From Bog-159 sp035499555 (GTDB taxonomy: Bacteria > Acidobacteriota > Terriglobia > Bryobacterales > Bryobacteraceae), in the NCBI GenBank assembly GCA_035499555.1, contig DATJYO010000011.1, forward strand, positions 1 through 64,000: a DNA stretch of 64,000 nucleotides, read 5' to 3'. The position numbers and the translations under genes were made by a program. Below the pieces are notes generated by a model. It was given only the letters and a program-made list of their open reading frames with translations, did no database searches and had not been told where the DNA came from. Shown piece by piece: positions 52,289 to 61,687 of this stretch (its first letter is position 1; each line of letters opens with the position of its first letter).

Positions 52289-52417
52289 GCAGGTGATTAT
52301 ACAGTAGGAAGGCCCGCTGCAGGGTAGCGCCATCCAGCCGCGGATTCTTTCTTGGGCAAACGGGAAACAACGCTGTTATAATTGCACAAAAAGGTACGGT
52401 TTTCTCCAATAACGCAA

Positions 52418-53635
52418 ATGAGTATCAGCCAACTTGCGCGAACCATCACCGAATCGGCTACCCTGAAGCTCAACGAGATCGCCGCACGTCTCCGGGAGAA
52501 GGGTGAGCCCGTCATCCACCTGGGAGGAGGCGAGCCCAAAAGCAAAGCGCCCGTCGACGCAATCCTGAATTGTACGGCGCTGCTCAACACCGGCGAAGTG
52601 CGCTATACACCGCCGGACGGCATCCCCGCCCTGAAGAAAGCGATCATACGCTACACGGAGGAGCATTACCAGAAGCTGGTGCCGCCGGAGAACGTCATCG
52701 TCTCGAGCGGCGCCAAGCAGGCGCTCATGGTGCTGCTGCACGCCATTCTCGATCCGCACGACGAAGTGATCTTTCCGGCGCCCTATTGGGTGAGCTATCC
52801 GGAAATGGTCAAACTGGCCGGCGGCGTGCCCGTAGTGGTCACGGCGGAAGACGGCAGCTTCACTCCCACCATGCACGAGATCGCCGACGCGGTGGGTTCG
52901 TACACCAAAGCCATCATTCTGAACAGCCCGAACAATCCGTCGGGGGTGATGTATTCGCGCGACTTCATCGCCGAGATGGTGCGCTTTTGCGAAGATCGCA
53001 GCCTGTACCTGATCATGGACGACACCTACAACCGGCTGGTGTTCGACGGCAAGGCGGCGGCCAACTGCTACGAGTTCTCGCGCAACCATACCGAAAGCTC
53101 CAAGCTGGTGGTGATCAACTGCGTCTCCAAGACCTATGCCATGACCGGCTTCCGCATCGGCTGGGCCATCGGCAATCACGAACTGATCCAGGCCATGGCC
53201 ACCATCCAGTCGCAGCAAACCTCGGGGGCGGCCGCGCCTTCGCAATGGGCGGCGGTCGGCGCGTTGAATGGCGTGCAGTCGCCGGTGGAGAGCCTGCGGC
53301 AGACGCTCGAGAACAACCGGAACGTGATGATCGAACGGCTGCGCGCGATCGACGGCCTGCAGGTGGCCAAGCCGGACGGCACGTTCTACTGCTTTCCGGA
53401 CTTCAGCGCTTTCCAGAAGGACTCGGGCAAACTGGCGCGGCTGCTGCTGGAGAAGGTGCGGGTGGTGACCGTGCCCGGCAAAGAGTTCGGGATGGAAGGA
53501 CATCTGCGGCTGAGCTATTGCGGCGCGCTCAAAGAGATCCAGGAGGGCGTCGAGCGAATCCAGTGGGCCCTGGATCCCAGCGCGCCGAACGAATTGTACC
53601 TGGGCGACCACAAGCTGGTGAGGGACTGGTTATGA
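52418..53635 (+). CDS. Class I/II aminotransferase (aspartate type)
   Basis: A 405-residue PLP enzyme starting at ATG 52418 (MSISQLARTITESATLKLNE). Motifs: IVSSGAKQALMVLL (cofactor binding), NSPNNPSGVMYS, MDDTYNRLVFDG and the PLP lysine in VSKTYAMTGFRIGW. It resembles aspartate/prephenate aminotransferases of the AspC-type Ib branch. The stop overlaps the PEPCK start (ATGA), so the two are coupled; both enzymes draw on oxaloacetate. Confidence 0.88.
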   Translation: MSISQLARTITESATLKLNEIAARLREKGEPVIHLGGGEPKSKAPVDAILNCTALLNTGEVRYTPPDGIPALKKAIIRYTEEHYQKLVPPENVIVSSGAKQALMVLLHAILDPHDEVIFPAPYWVSYPEMVKLAGGVPVVVTAEDGSFTPTMHEIADAVGSYTKAIILNSPNNPSGVMYSRDFIAEMVRFCEDRSLYLIMDDTYNRLVFDGKAAANCYEFSRNHTESSKLVVINCVSKTYAMTGFRIGWAIGNHELIQAMATIQSQQTSGAAAPSQWAAVGALNGVQSPVESLRQTLENNRNVMIERLRAIDGLQVAKPDGTFYCFPDFSAFQKDSGKLARLLLEKVRVVTVPGKEFGMEGHLRLSYCGALKEIQEGVERIQWALDPSAPNELYLGDHKLVRDWL

Positions 53636-55278
53636 ACCCGTACATGGATGTCCCCTCACCCGCGGTGGCCGAGGCAAGCGAGAATGCCTGCGCCTTCGGG
53701 CTGGAGAATCACGGCCTGAAGAACCTGCACAAGGCGTATTGGAACCTCACCACCGGATCGCTGTACGAGGAAGCCGTCTTTCGCGGCGAAGCCCGGGTCG
53801 GGCATCTGGGTCCGCTGATCGTCAACACCGGCAAGCATACGGCGCGCGCGGCGGCCGACAAGTTCGTGGTGCGGGAATACGCCACCGAAAACAACGTCTG
53901 GTGGGGCGAATACAACCGGCCTTTCCATTCGGAACGCTTCAGCACGCTGCTGGCCCGCCTGCAAGGTTATTTGCAGGGGCGCGACGTGTTCGTGCAGGAT
54001 CTGTATGCCGGCGCCGATCCGGACCACCGTCTGCCCATCCGGGTCATCACCGAAAAGGCCTGGCACAGCCTGTTTGCGCGCACCATGTTTCTGAAGATCC
54101 GCAACGCGGACGCGTTGAAGCGCCACGTGCCCGAATTCACGTTGATCTGCGCGCCGGGCTTTCTGGCGTCGCCCATCGTGGACGGCACCCGCACCGAGAC
54201 GTTCATCATCATCAATTTCGCCGAGCGCACCGGGATCATCGGCGGGTCGGCGTACGCGGGCGAGATCAAGAAGACCATCTTCAGCGTCCTGAATTTCCTG
54301 CTGCCGCAAGACGGCGTGCTGCCCATGCACTGCTCGGCGAACGTGGGGCAGGACGGGGATGTGGCGTTATTCTTCGGACTTTCGGGCACCGGAAAGACCA
54401 CGCTTTCGGCCGATCCCGCGCGCCACCTGATCGGCGACGACGAGCACGGCTGGAGTCCCAACGGCGTTTTCAATTTCGAGGATGGCTGCTACGCCAAGGT
54501 CATCCGCCTGTCGCCGGAAGCCGAGCCGCAGATCTACGGCTGCACGCGCCGGTTCGGCACCATCCTCGAAAATGTGCCCATCGATCCGGTCTCGCGGCGG
54601 ATCGACCTGAACGACGACACGATGACCGAGAACACGCGCGGCGCCTATCCGCTCGAATACATCGACAACCATCTGCCGGAGAAGATGGCCGGGCATCCCG
54701 CCAACGTCGTGCTGCTCACCTGCGATGCCTCGGGGGTGATGCCGCCCATTTCCAAGTTGACGCCGGACCAGGCGATTTACCACTTCATGTCCGGCTACAC
54801 CAGCAAGATCGCGGGCACCGAAATCGGTTTGGGGATCGAGCCGCAGATCACGTTCAGCGCGTGTTTCGGCGGTCCGTTCATGGTGCAGCATCCCTACGTC
54901 TATGCCCAGATGCTGAAGCAGAAGCTGATCAAGCACGGGGCGCATTGCTGGCTGGTGAACACGGGCTGGACCGGCGGGCAGTTCGGCGTGGGGAAGCGCA
55001 TCAGCATCCACCACACGCGCGCGCTGTTAGCGGCGGCGTTGAGCGGCGCGCTGTTGAAAGCCGAATACTGGGAGGACCCGGTTTTTGGCTTCGCGGTGCC
55101 CAAGAGCTGCGACGGCGTGCCATCGCCGATTCTGGATCCGGCATCCACCTGGCCCAGCCGCGAGGACTACGTGCGCAAGTACGACGGCCTGGCCGCGCGC
55201 TTCATCGAGCATTTCAAGCTCATGACGCAGGAAGGCTGTCCGAAGGACGTCGTGGCGTTCGGCCCGCGGCGGAGATAG
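53632..55278 (+). CDS. pckA: Phosphoenolpyruvate carboxykinase (ATP)
   Basis: A 548-residue enzyme converting oxaloacetate and ATP to phosphoenolpyruvate, CO2 and ADP. Signatures: LFFGLSGTGKTTLSADPARH (kinase-1a P-loop), LIGDDEHGW (metal site), CHANGE-free substrate loop GEYNRPFHSERF and GGSAYAGEIKKTIFSV. The ATG at 53632 overlaps the preceding stop by four bases. ATP-type by length and P-loop. It connects the TCA cycle to gluconeogenesis and, with the coupled aminotransferase, to aspartate. Confidence 0.95.
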   Translation: MNPYMDVPSPAVAEASENACAFGLENHGLKNLHKAYWNLTTGSLYEEAVFRGEARVGHLGPLIVNTGKHTARAAADKFVVREYATENNVWWGEYNRPFHSERFSTLLARLQGYLQGRDVFVQDLYAGADPDHRLPIRVITEKAWHSLFARTMFLKIRNADALKRHVPEFTLICAPGFLASPIVDGTRTETFIIINFAERTGIIGGSAYAGEIKKTIFSVLNFLLPQDGVLPMHCSANVGQDGDVALFFGLSGTGKTTLSADPARHLIGDDEHGWSPNGVFNFEDGCYAKVIRLSPEAEPQIYGCTRRFGTILENVPIDPVSRRIDLNDDTMTENTRGAYPLEYIDNHLPEKMAGHPANVVLLTCDASGVMPPISKLTPDQAIYHFMSGYTSKIAGTEIGLGIEPQITFSACFGGPFMVQHPYVYAQMLKQKLIKHGAHCWLVNTGWTGGQFGVGKRISIHHTRALLAAALSGALLKAEYWEDPVFGFAVPKSCDGVPSPILDPASTWPSREDYVRKYDGLAARFIEHFKLMTQEGCPKDVVAFGPRRR

Positions 55279-55285
55279 CCGCCGT

Positions 55286-56194
55286 TCAGTCTTTGAACGT
55301 CACCTTGACGGGAATGATCTGGTTGGTCCGCTGCGACCTGACCGCCACGACCACCGGCCGCGAGGGACTCGCATTGGCGCCGCTCCATTGAATATCGAGC
55401 TGCGCTTTTTCAAAGGCTTTCAAGGTGGTGCGGTCCAGCTTCACGGTCAGTCCCTTGACCTTGGGGTCGGACAACTGGAGCACGGTCGCAAAAGGTGTCG
55501 GGTTAGTGATCTCGATCTGTTCCGACGATGCCTTGGAAGGCTTCAGATCGACTGCCAGCTTACTGGCAGTTAGCAATTTAGGCACCGTGGGGGCGCTGGT
55601 CAGTGCCGGGGGTGCGTGCGGAACGCCAGGCGCGGGGCCGACCGGCACGGTCCTGACTGGCGGCGCCACGGGCGGCGTCGCGGGCGGCGTCACGGCCGCT
55701 CCCGGCGGCATGCCGGGTGCGAGGGAGGACGGCACACCCGGCGGGCCGCCATGCCCGGGCAGGGTGGGCGGCATATCGGTCTTGGGGTCCACGTAATAGC
55801 ACCAGAGTCCATTCTCGATTTTCCAGCGGCTGGGGAGCTTACTGGTCAGGGGATGTCCCATGAAACCTTCCACCGGCATCTGGCGCTTGACCAGAGTGAC
55901 GACTTGAGCCCGGGTGAAGTCGTCGGAGTAACGGATGGTCTCGATCGCAAACCCCTGGTAAGACGGCTTGCTCGATCCCACGAACAGGTCCTTGGTGTCC
56001 TCGGCGACAAGCTGTTCGGCCTGGTGATACTTACCCTCGGTCTCCAACTGGTAGAACTGGGTGACCCGGGTCCGTAGTGCCAGGTCCACTTCCGGCGGTG
56101 CGGTCCGGACAGCTTCCGGCGCTCCATTTCCGGGAGGCGGCGTCTGGGCGTACAGGGCCGTCGCGATAACGATAGCGGAAAGCGCCTTGTTCAT
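55286..56194 (-). CDS. Secreted Pro-rich protein of unknown function
   Basis: A 302-residue exported protein (signal MNKALSAIVIATALYA). A first domain (about 38-140, LRTRVTQFYQLETEGKYHQA) looks like an SnoaL/NTF2-like fold with WKIENGLWCYYVD. A Pro/Gly/Val-rich linker (about 140-195) leads to a C-terminal beta domain (about 200-302) with QIEITNPTPFATVLQLSDPK, like an Ig-type or DUF1573-like domain. Function unknown. It converges with pckA at eight bases. Confidence 0.75.
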   Translation of the reverse strand: MNKALSAIVIATALYAQTPPPGNGAPEAVRTAPPEVDLALRTRVTQFYQLETEGKYHQAEQLVAEDTKDLFVGSSKPSYQGFAIETIRYSDDFTRAQVVTLVKRQMPVEGFMGHPLTSKLPSRWKIENGLWCYYVDPKTDMPPTLPGHGGPPGVPSSLAPGMPPGAAVTPPATPPVAPPVRTVPVGPAPGVPHAPPALTSAPTVPKLLTASKLAVDLKPSKASSEQIEITNPTPFATVLQLSDPKVKGLTVKLDRTTLKAFEKAQLDIQWSGANASPSRPVVVAVRSQRTNQIIPVKVTFKD

Positions 56195-56408
56195 TCCTTC
56201 ATTTTAGCGGGAATTCCGCGGCGTCAAAATCCTGACGGGGCCGCGGGCCACGTCAAAATTGCGCCGTCCGGCGGCCGCCCGCAGACCGTCTCCGGGCGCC
56301 CTGGCCTTTGTTTTTTCAGGCAAATGGAGCCGGCGGGCGATTCGGCTACTCACTTGCTTTTCGTTGATGCGCGCGCTGCTGGCACGGCGGCGCGGCGGGA
56401 GAAAGAGT

Positions 56409-57251
56409 ATGATTCAGCCGGTGTACAGCAACTGTTTGGAGGCCATGCGGCACGCCCGGATGCCGGGAGCGCCGCCGGCCCCGTCGGAGTCGGACTTTAA
56501 CAATGTGCTTGGCTCGGTGGCGGAAACCGACCCCGCGGCGGCCGCGGCGACCGCGCCGGCCAGCACCAACACCAGTTCCGAGCCAAGCGCGGCGGACAGC
56601 ACGCCGACACTGGGCGATCCGAATATCGAAGGCTTCCTGGGCAGCTACTACGAACGCCCGGCGCAGGGTACCGCCGAGGCCAGCGCAGCCGCGGCCAGCG
56701 CGGAGATCTCCTATCAGCCAGCGGACGGAGCGCCGACCATCTACTCGCCGGATTGGGCCTACGGCCCGGATCAGATTTACATGCAGGCGCTGGCGAACCA
56801 GGCGGGTAACGCCTTTGCCGAGCATACCGGCATGGACCCGGCGCTGGTGACCGCGCAACTGCCGGGCATTCCGACAGTGCAAGCGCAGCAGCAGTTCGAC
56901 GGTTGGCTGGCATTAAACAACGCGCAGAGGCTGGCCTCCGGCCAGCCCATCGATACCGCGGCGTACTGGTCGGATCCGGGACCGGTCACCTACAAGGGCG
57001 TGACGTACACTTCCGCGCAACTCGGCTACTGCGGGCCGGGACAGTCTTCGGGGCCCGAGCCGATCTTCATCTCGCGGGCCAACCAGGTGGGTCCGGATAC
57101 CTACACGGTGCCGGGCTACCAGGGTACGGTTAAGGGCATCCAGCCGGAGCGCTATTATTCCCTGCAGCAACTGCAACAGGCCGGATTGCAGACCGGCCAA
57201 CCGGACACGCAATATTATCCCGGTTCGTGGTCTTTGAGCACCAACGCGTAA
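56409..57251 (+). CDS. Hypothetical Ala/Gln/Pro-rich protein
   Basis: A 280-residue protein starting at ATG 56409 (MIQPVYSNCLEAMRHARMPG) with GGAG upstream. The N-terminal third is Ala/Thr/Ser-rich and disordered-looking; the rest has PTIYSPDWAYGPDQIYMQAL, VTYKGVTYTSAQLGYCGPGQ and Tyr/Gln-rich segments. No signal peptide or known domain. Codon use matches neighbours. It might be a surface or type-III-like structural protein, but nothing in the sequence proves this. Confidence 0.55.
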   Translation: MIQPVYSNCLEAMRHARMPGAPPAPSESDFNNVLGSVAETDPAAAAATAPASTNTSSEPSAADSTPTLGDPNIEGFLGSYYERPAQGTAEASAAAASAEISYQPADGAPTIYSPDWAYGPDQIYMQALANQAGNAFAEHTGMDPALVTAQLPGIPTVQAQQQFDGWLALNNAQRLASGQPIDTAAYWSDPGPVTYKGVTYTSAQLGYCGPGQSSGPEPIFISRANQVGPDTYTVPGYQGTVKGIQPERYYSLQQLQQAGLQTGQPDTQYYPGSWSLSTNA

Positions 57252-57255
57252 GGAT

Positions 57256-57675
57256 CTAACCGGGCTGGCCCTGGCCGCGTCCCCGGCGCGAGGGCGCAGG
57301 CCCGGCCGCGGAGTAATCGACCACCGGTATCAGGGAGTGCTTCTCGTCGCGGGCAGGCGACCTGCGGCTGGCTACCAATTCGCGGTTGAGAGTGCTGACA
57401 AATTCCTCGATCTGCGACTGCATCTCCGCCATTTTTTCCCGCATATTGAGAATGATCTCGACGCCGGCCAGGTTGACGCCCAACTCGCGCGTCAGGTGCA
57501 GGATGACTTCCAGCCGCTCCAGGTCCTCGTCGGTGTAGAGCCGGGTGTTGCCTTCGCTACGCGAAGGCTGCAGCAGTCCTTCTCTTTCGTAAAGGCGCAG
57601 CGTCTGCGGGTGGATGGCGTACTGTTCCGCCACCGAGGAGATCATGTAGGAGGCTTTCGACCGTGCCTTTCGCAT
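57256..57675 (-). CDS. hspR: HspR-like MerR-family heat-shock regulator
   Basis: A 139-residue MerR-family protein starting at ATG 57675 (MRKARSKASYMISSVAEQYA). The winged helix has IHPQTLRLYEREGLLQPSRS and TRLYTDEDLERLEVILHLTR, as in HspR, followed by a coiled coil (EIILNMREKMAEMQSQIEEF). It follows dnaJ by eight bases and lies in the same operon as dnaK, which is the actinobacterial HspR arrangement. It should repress its own operon with DnaK as co-repressor. Confidence 0.88.
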   Translation of the reverse strand: MRKARSKASYMISSVAEQYAIHPQTLRLYEREGLLQPSRSEGNTRLYTDEDLERLEVILHLTRELGVNLAGVEIILNMREKMAEMQSQIEEFVSTLNRELVASRRSPARDEKHSLIPVVDYSAAGPAPSRRGRGQGQPG

Positions 57676-57683
57676 ATGCGCCT

Positions 57684-58844
57684 CTATAGTTTCGCCCAGA
57701 GATCCGCGCGCGGATCTTCGGGATGCAGGCCGGACAGCTCGCGCAGAATCTCGCGCGTGCGCTCGTCCTGGGCCCTGGGCGTCTCGATGGCGATCTCCAC
57801 GATCTGATCGCCGCGCTGGCCGGTGCGCGCGTTGAAGACGCCTTTTTCCCGCAGCCGGAACTTCTGGCCGTTCTGGGTGCCCTGCGGCACCTTCAGCAAG
57901 GTGCGGCCGTCGATAGTGGGCACTTCGATCTTGGCGCCCAGGCCGGCTTCCCAGACGGCTACCGGCACGCGGATTTGTATGTCGTCGCCCTCGCGGTGGA
58001 AGTACGGGTGGTCCTCCACGCGCGTGGTGATGTAGAGATCGCCGGCAGGCGCACCCATGGACCCGGCGTTGCCTTTGCCGGGCACGCGCAGCCGCGATCC
58101 GCTGCGGGCCCCGGGCGGAATGCGCACCTCGACGGTCTCGCTGTGCGCAATACGTCCCTCGCCCTGGCAGGTGGGACAGGCGTTCTTCAGTTTGCCGGCG
58201 CCGCCGCACCGCGGACAGGTCAGGTTGAAGCGCATAGCGCCGGCCATCTGGGAAACCGATCCGGAGCCGTTGCACTCCGGGCAGGCGACGGTCTGGCCGC
58301 CGGCCGATCCGGCGCCGTGGCAGGTCTGGCAGACATCGTAACGCGTGATGTTCAGACGCATCTGGGTGCCTTTGATGGCCTGCCAGAAGTCGATATTGAG
58401 CGAGTATTCCAGGTCCTCGCCCTTTTCCGGGGCCGCCTGCGGCGGCGCCTCGCCGCGGTTGAACAGGTTGGAGAAGATATCCCGGAAGCCGCCGCCCGTG
58501 TGGCCGGGTGCGCGGCGGCCGCCGGCGGCGGCGCCCTGGAAGAAATCCGAGAAATCGAAGCTGTCGAAATTCATGTTGGGCTGCGGCCCGGCACCCGGGC
58601 CCGCACCGCCCGCAGGGATGTTGTCGGAGTAAAAGCCGTACTGGTCGTAGACCTGGCGCTTCTTGGAATCGCTCAGCACGTCGTAGGCTTCCTGCACCTG
58701 CTTGAAACGCTCCTCGGCGGCTTTGTCGCCCGGATTCACGTCGGGATGATACTTGCGCGCCAGCCGGCGGTAAGACTTTTTGATCTCATCCTGGCTGGCG
58801 CCCTTGGCGACGTGCAACGTTTCGTAATAGTCGTGCTTGGCCAT
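57684..58844 (-). CDS. dnaJ: Chaperone DnaJ
   Basis: A 386-residue DnaJ with a J domain carrying HPD (about 5-70, YRRLARKYHPDVNPGDKAAE), a Gly/Phe-rich linker (FFQGAAAGGRRAPGHTGGGF), four CxxCxGxG zinc repeats (CQTCHGAG, CPECNGSG, CPRCGGAG, CPTCQGEG) and the C-terminal substrate-binding domains. It stimulates DnaK's ATPase. It lies 71 bases after dnaK. No grpE gene lies in the operon. Confidence 0.95.
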   Translation of the reverse strand: MAKHDYYETLHVAKGASQDEIKKSYRRLARKYHPDVNPGDKAAEERFKQVQEAYDVLSDSKKRQVYDQYGFYSDNIPAGGAGPGAGPQPNMNFDSFDFSDFFQGAAAGGRRAPGHTGGGFRDIFSNLFNRGEAPPQAAPEKGEDLEYSLNIDFWQAIKGTQMRLNITRYDVCQTCHGAGSAGGQTVACPECNGSGSVSQMAGAMRFNLTCPRCGGAGKLKNACPTCQGEGRIAHSETVEVRIPPGARSGSRLRVPGKGNAGSMGAPAGDLYITTRVEDHPYFHREGDDIQIRVPVAVWEAGLGAKIEVPTIDGRTLLKVPQGTQNGQKFRLREKGVFNARTGQRGDQIVEIAIETPRAQDERTREILRELSGLHPEDPRADLWAKL

Positions 58845-58915
58845 GGCGGATGGTAGCTGACGGCCGGCGGGTTATGGGAGGGACGTGGGTCCCGCCACCA
58901 TAACCCGACGTTTTC

Positions 58916-60835
58916 TCACTTCTTGTCGTCTACGTCGACGAACTCGGCGTCCACCACATCGTCTCCCTTCTGCGGGCCGCCGGCGGATGCGCCGGGACCG
59001 CCGTCGCCGCCGGGTTGCGGGCCGGCGCCGGGCTGGGAGGCCGACTTGTACATGGCCTCGGCCAGTTTATGGCTGGCCGTGGTGAGCTTGTCGATGGCCG
59101 CATTGAGCGCGTTGAGATCGTTGCCCTGCATGACCTTGCGGGTCTCGGCGATGGCGTCTTCGATGTTTTTGGCCTCTTCGTCGCTGATCTTCGAGCGATG
59201 CTCTTTCAACGTCTTTTCCACGTTGTAGATCATGGCATCGCCGCGATTGCGGGTCTCGATGGTGTCGCGCTGCTGGCGATCCTCGGCGGCATGCGATTCG
59301 GCATCCTTGGCCATCTTCTCGACCTCGTCCTTGGACAGGCCGGAAGAGGAGGTGATGGTGATCTTCTGTTCGTTGTTAGTGGCCTTGTCGCGGGCCGCGA
59401 CGTTCAGAATACCGTTGGCGTCGATATCGAAGGTGACTTCGATCTGCGGCATGCCCCGCGGAGCCGGCGGGATGTTGCCCAGTTGGAACACGCCCAGCAG
59501 GCGGTTGTGCTGCGCCATGGCGCGCTCGCCCTGGAACACCTTGATTTCGACCGAAGGCTGATTGTCGGCCGCGGTGGAGAAGGTTTCGCTCTTACGGGTG
59601 GGGATGGTGGTGTTGCGGTCGATCAACTTGGTGAAGACGCCGCCCAGCGTTTCGATACCCAGCGAGAGGGGCGTCACGTCCAGCAGCAGTACGTCCTTGA
59701 CTTCGCCACCCAGCACGCCGCCTTGCACCGCGGCGCCGACGGCCACTACTTCGTCGGGGTTCACGCCCTTGTGCGGCTCCTTGCCGAACAGGTCGCGCAC
59801 GATCTGCTGAATGCGCGGCATACGCGTCTGGCCGCCCACCAGGACCACCTCGTCGATCTGGTTGGGAGTGACGTTGGCGTCCGCCAGCGCCTGCTTGCAG
59901 GGACCCACGGAGCGCTGCACGATATCTTCGACCATCTGCTCGAAGCGGGCGCGGGTCAGCTTCATGGTCAGGTGCTTGGGACCGGTGGCGTCCGCGGTGA
60001 TGAACGGCAGGTTGATCTCGGACTCGAGCAGCGTGGAGAGCTCCATCTTGGCCTTTTCCGCCGCTTCCTTCAGCCGCTGCAGCGCCATTTGATCCTTGGA
60101 AAGGTCGATGCCCTGCTCGCGCTTGAACTCGGAGATGATCCAGTCCATGATGCGCTGGTCGATGTTGTCGCCGCCCAGGTGGGTGTCGCCATTGGTGGAC
60201 TTCACTTCGACCACGCCCTCGCCGACTTCCAGGATGGAGATATCGAAAGTGCCGCCGCCGAAATCGTAGACCGCGATGGTCTCGTTCTTCTTCTTGTCGA
60301 GGCCATAAGCCAGCGCCGCCGCAGTGGGCTCATTGATGATGCGCATGACTTCCAGGCCCGCGATCTTGCCCGCGTCCTTGGTCGCCTGGCGCTGCGCGTC
60401 ATTGAAGTACGCCGGCACCGTGATGACGGCCTGCGTGACTTTGCCGCCCAGGTAAGCCTCGGCGGCTTCTTTGAGCTTGGTGAGGATCATGGCCGAGATC
60501 TCGGGCGGCGAATACTTCTTGCCGCTGATATCGACCCGCGCGTCGTTGGACTCGCCCGCGGCGACCTTGTAAGGGACCATCTTCATCTCTTCGGTGACTT
60601 CGTTGTAGCGCCGTCCCATGAAGCGCTTGATGGAGAATACCGTATTCTCCGGATTGGTGATGGCTTGGCGCTTGGCAACCTGGCCCACCAACCTCTCACC
60701 GCTCTTGGTAAAGGCCACGACCGAGGGCGTGGTGCGGTTGCCTTCCTGGTTCGCAATAACGGTGGGTTGTCCGCCTTCCATCACCGCCACAACGGAGTTC
60801 GTGGTTCCCAGGTCGATGCCTATAATCTTTCCCAT
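58916..60835 (-). CDS. dnaK: Chaperone DnaK (Hsp70)
   Basis: A 639-residue Hsp70 with the nucleotide-binding domain signatures IIGIDLGTTNSVVAVMEG, VYDFGGGTFDISILEVGEG and VVLVGGQTRMPRIQQIV, the substrate-binding domain, and a Gly/Pro-rich tail ending in DAEFVDVDDKK (the EEVD-like bacterial end). ATG 60835 has AGGAGG upstream. It is the first gene of the dnaK-dnaJ-hspR operon, whose promoter is well defined at 60877-60905. Confidence 0.97.
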   Translation of the reverse strand: MGKIIGIDLGTTNSVVAVMEGGQPTVIANQEGNRTTPSVVAFTKSGERLVGQVAKRQAITNPENTVFSIKRFMGRRYNEVTEEMKMVPYKVAAGESNDARVDISGKKYSPPEISAMILTKLKEAAEAYLGGKVTQAVITVPAYFNDAQRQATKDAGKIAGLEVMRIINEPTAAALAYGLDKKKNETIAVYDFGGGTFDISILEVGEGVVEVKSTNGDTHLGGDNIDQRIMDWIISEFKREQGIDLSKDQMALQRLKEAAEKAKMELSTLLESEINLPFITADATGPKHLTMKLTRARFEQMVEDIVQRSVGPCKQALADANVTPNQIDEVVLVGGQTRMPRIQQIVRDLFGKEPHKGVNPDEVVAVGAAVQGGVLGGEVKDVLLLDVTPLSLGIETLGGVFTKLIDRNTTIPTRKSETFSTAADNQPSVEIKVFQGERAMAQHNRLLGVFQLGNIPPAPRGMPQIEVTFDIDANGILNVAARDKATNNEQKITITSSSGLSKDEVEKMAKDAESHAAEDRQQRDTIETRNRGDAMIYNVEKTLKEHRSKISDEEAKNIEDAIAETRKVMQGNDLNALNAAIDKLTTASHKLAEAMYKSASQPGAGPQPGGDGGPGASAGGPQKGDDVVDAEFVDVDDKK

Positions 60836-60876
60836 GTTTCTGAAAGCCTCCTAATGCCGCGTATTAGCACAACCTC

Positions 60877-60905
60877 ATTATCAATCTTTAGTGTGCCATT
60901 GTCAA
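60877..60905 (-). promoter_or_regulatory. Sigma-70-type promoter of the dnaK operon
   Basis: On the minus strand TTGACA (60900-60905) and GATAAT (60877-60882) are separated by exactly 17 bases, 42 bases upstream of the dnaK start. Next to the -35 lies ACTTGAC, which resembles one arm of the HspR operator HAIR (CTTGAGT-N7-ACTCAAG), but a complete HAIR is not present. No CIRCE element is visible. Confidence 0.75.
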
Positions 60906-61068
60906 GTATATTATAAGGGCCCTATTTACAGTGGATAACAGGTGATGAATCGCTGGGAAGCAGCCGCCGTGCCAGCCGCTAGAAAGTTTTTGTCGATTCA
61001 AAGCCAAACGGTTCGTGCGGGAAGATGACAATTCCAGTAAGCATAGCTACTATTGAGCATAGCAATTT

Positions 61069-61221
61069 ATGTTGCGGCGGCTGCTGGTGACGTTGGTCGG
61101 CATGGCCATGGGCGGCTTGATCGGCCTGGGCGCCACCATGGTCGGATGGGGTAGGATCCCCATAGTCGTGGGCGCGGTGCTGGGCGGTGCCGTGTTTTTC
61201 ATCGGCATTCCGCGTACCTGA
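61069..61221 (+). CDS. Small hydrophobic membrane protein
   Basis: A 50-residue frame from ATG 61069 to TGA 61221 with two hydrophobic segments (LLVTLVGMAMGGLIGLGATM and PIVVGAVLGGAVFFIGI) joined by a short GWGR turn. It is consistent with a two-helix microprotein, 36 bases before the zinc-ribbon membrane protein on the same strand. The divergent dnaK promoter lies behind it. No known family recognised. Confidence 0.5.
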   Translation: MLRRLLVTLVGMAMGGLIGLGATMVGWGRIPIVVGAVLGGAVFFIGIPRT

Positions 61222-61257
61222 CCGGCAGCTTAAGAAAAGGCAGGGAGCGGAGGAACT

Positions 61258-61686
61258 ATGGCGTTTTGTCCGAATTGCGGCGCCGAGGTAGAAGGACGTT
61301 ATTGCGCAAAATGCGGGAAGGCGGTCGACTCGTCCGCCGCACCGGTGACGGTCCAGCCGGCGGCGGCGGGCTTGACCGAGAATACAGCAGCGGCGCTCTG
61401 CTATCTGCTGGGCCTGATCACCGGGATCGTGTTCCTGGTATTGGAACCCTACAACAAGAACAAGCTCATTCGTTTCCACGCTTTCCAGTCGATTTTTCTG
61501 AATGTGGCCGTAATCATCGCCTGGTGGGCGCTCGATATCGTCCTGCCCTGGGGACTCTGGTGGCGGATGAGCTGGTTGCTGAATCTCGCCTGCGTGGCCT
61601 TGTGGGTCTACATGCTGGTCAAGACCTACCAGGGCACGAAGGTGGCGCTGCCGGTGATCGGCGACCTGGCGGCGAAGCAGGCGTAA
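61258..61686 (+). CDS. Zinc-ribbon membrane protein (DUF4870-like)
   Basis: A 142-residue protein starting at ATG 61258 behind GGAGG. It begins with a zinc ribbon (FCPNCGAEVEGRYCAKCGKA, two CxxC knuckles) followed by a DUF4870-like membrane domain with three to four helices (LCYLLGLITGIVFLVLEPYN, RFHAFQSIFLNVAVIIAW). Such proteins are widespread and uncharacterised. It converges with the selenoprotein gene at 61688. Confidence 0.85.
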   Translation: MAFCPNCGAEVEGRYCAKCGKAVDSSAAPVTVQPAAAGLTENTAAALCYLLGLITGIVFLVLEPYNKNKLIRFHAFQSIFLNVAVIIAWWALDIVLPWGLWWRMSWLLNLACVALWVYMLVKTYQGTKVALPVIGDLAAKQA

Positions 61687-61687
61687 G

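Noticed and set aside
58900..60916. Long plus-strand frame opposite dnaK
   Set aside because: Antisense shadow of a highly conserved gene in GC-rich DNA.
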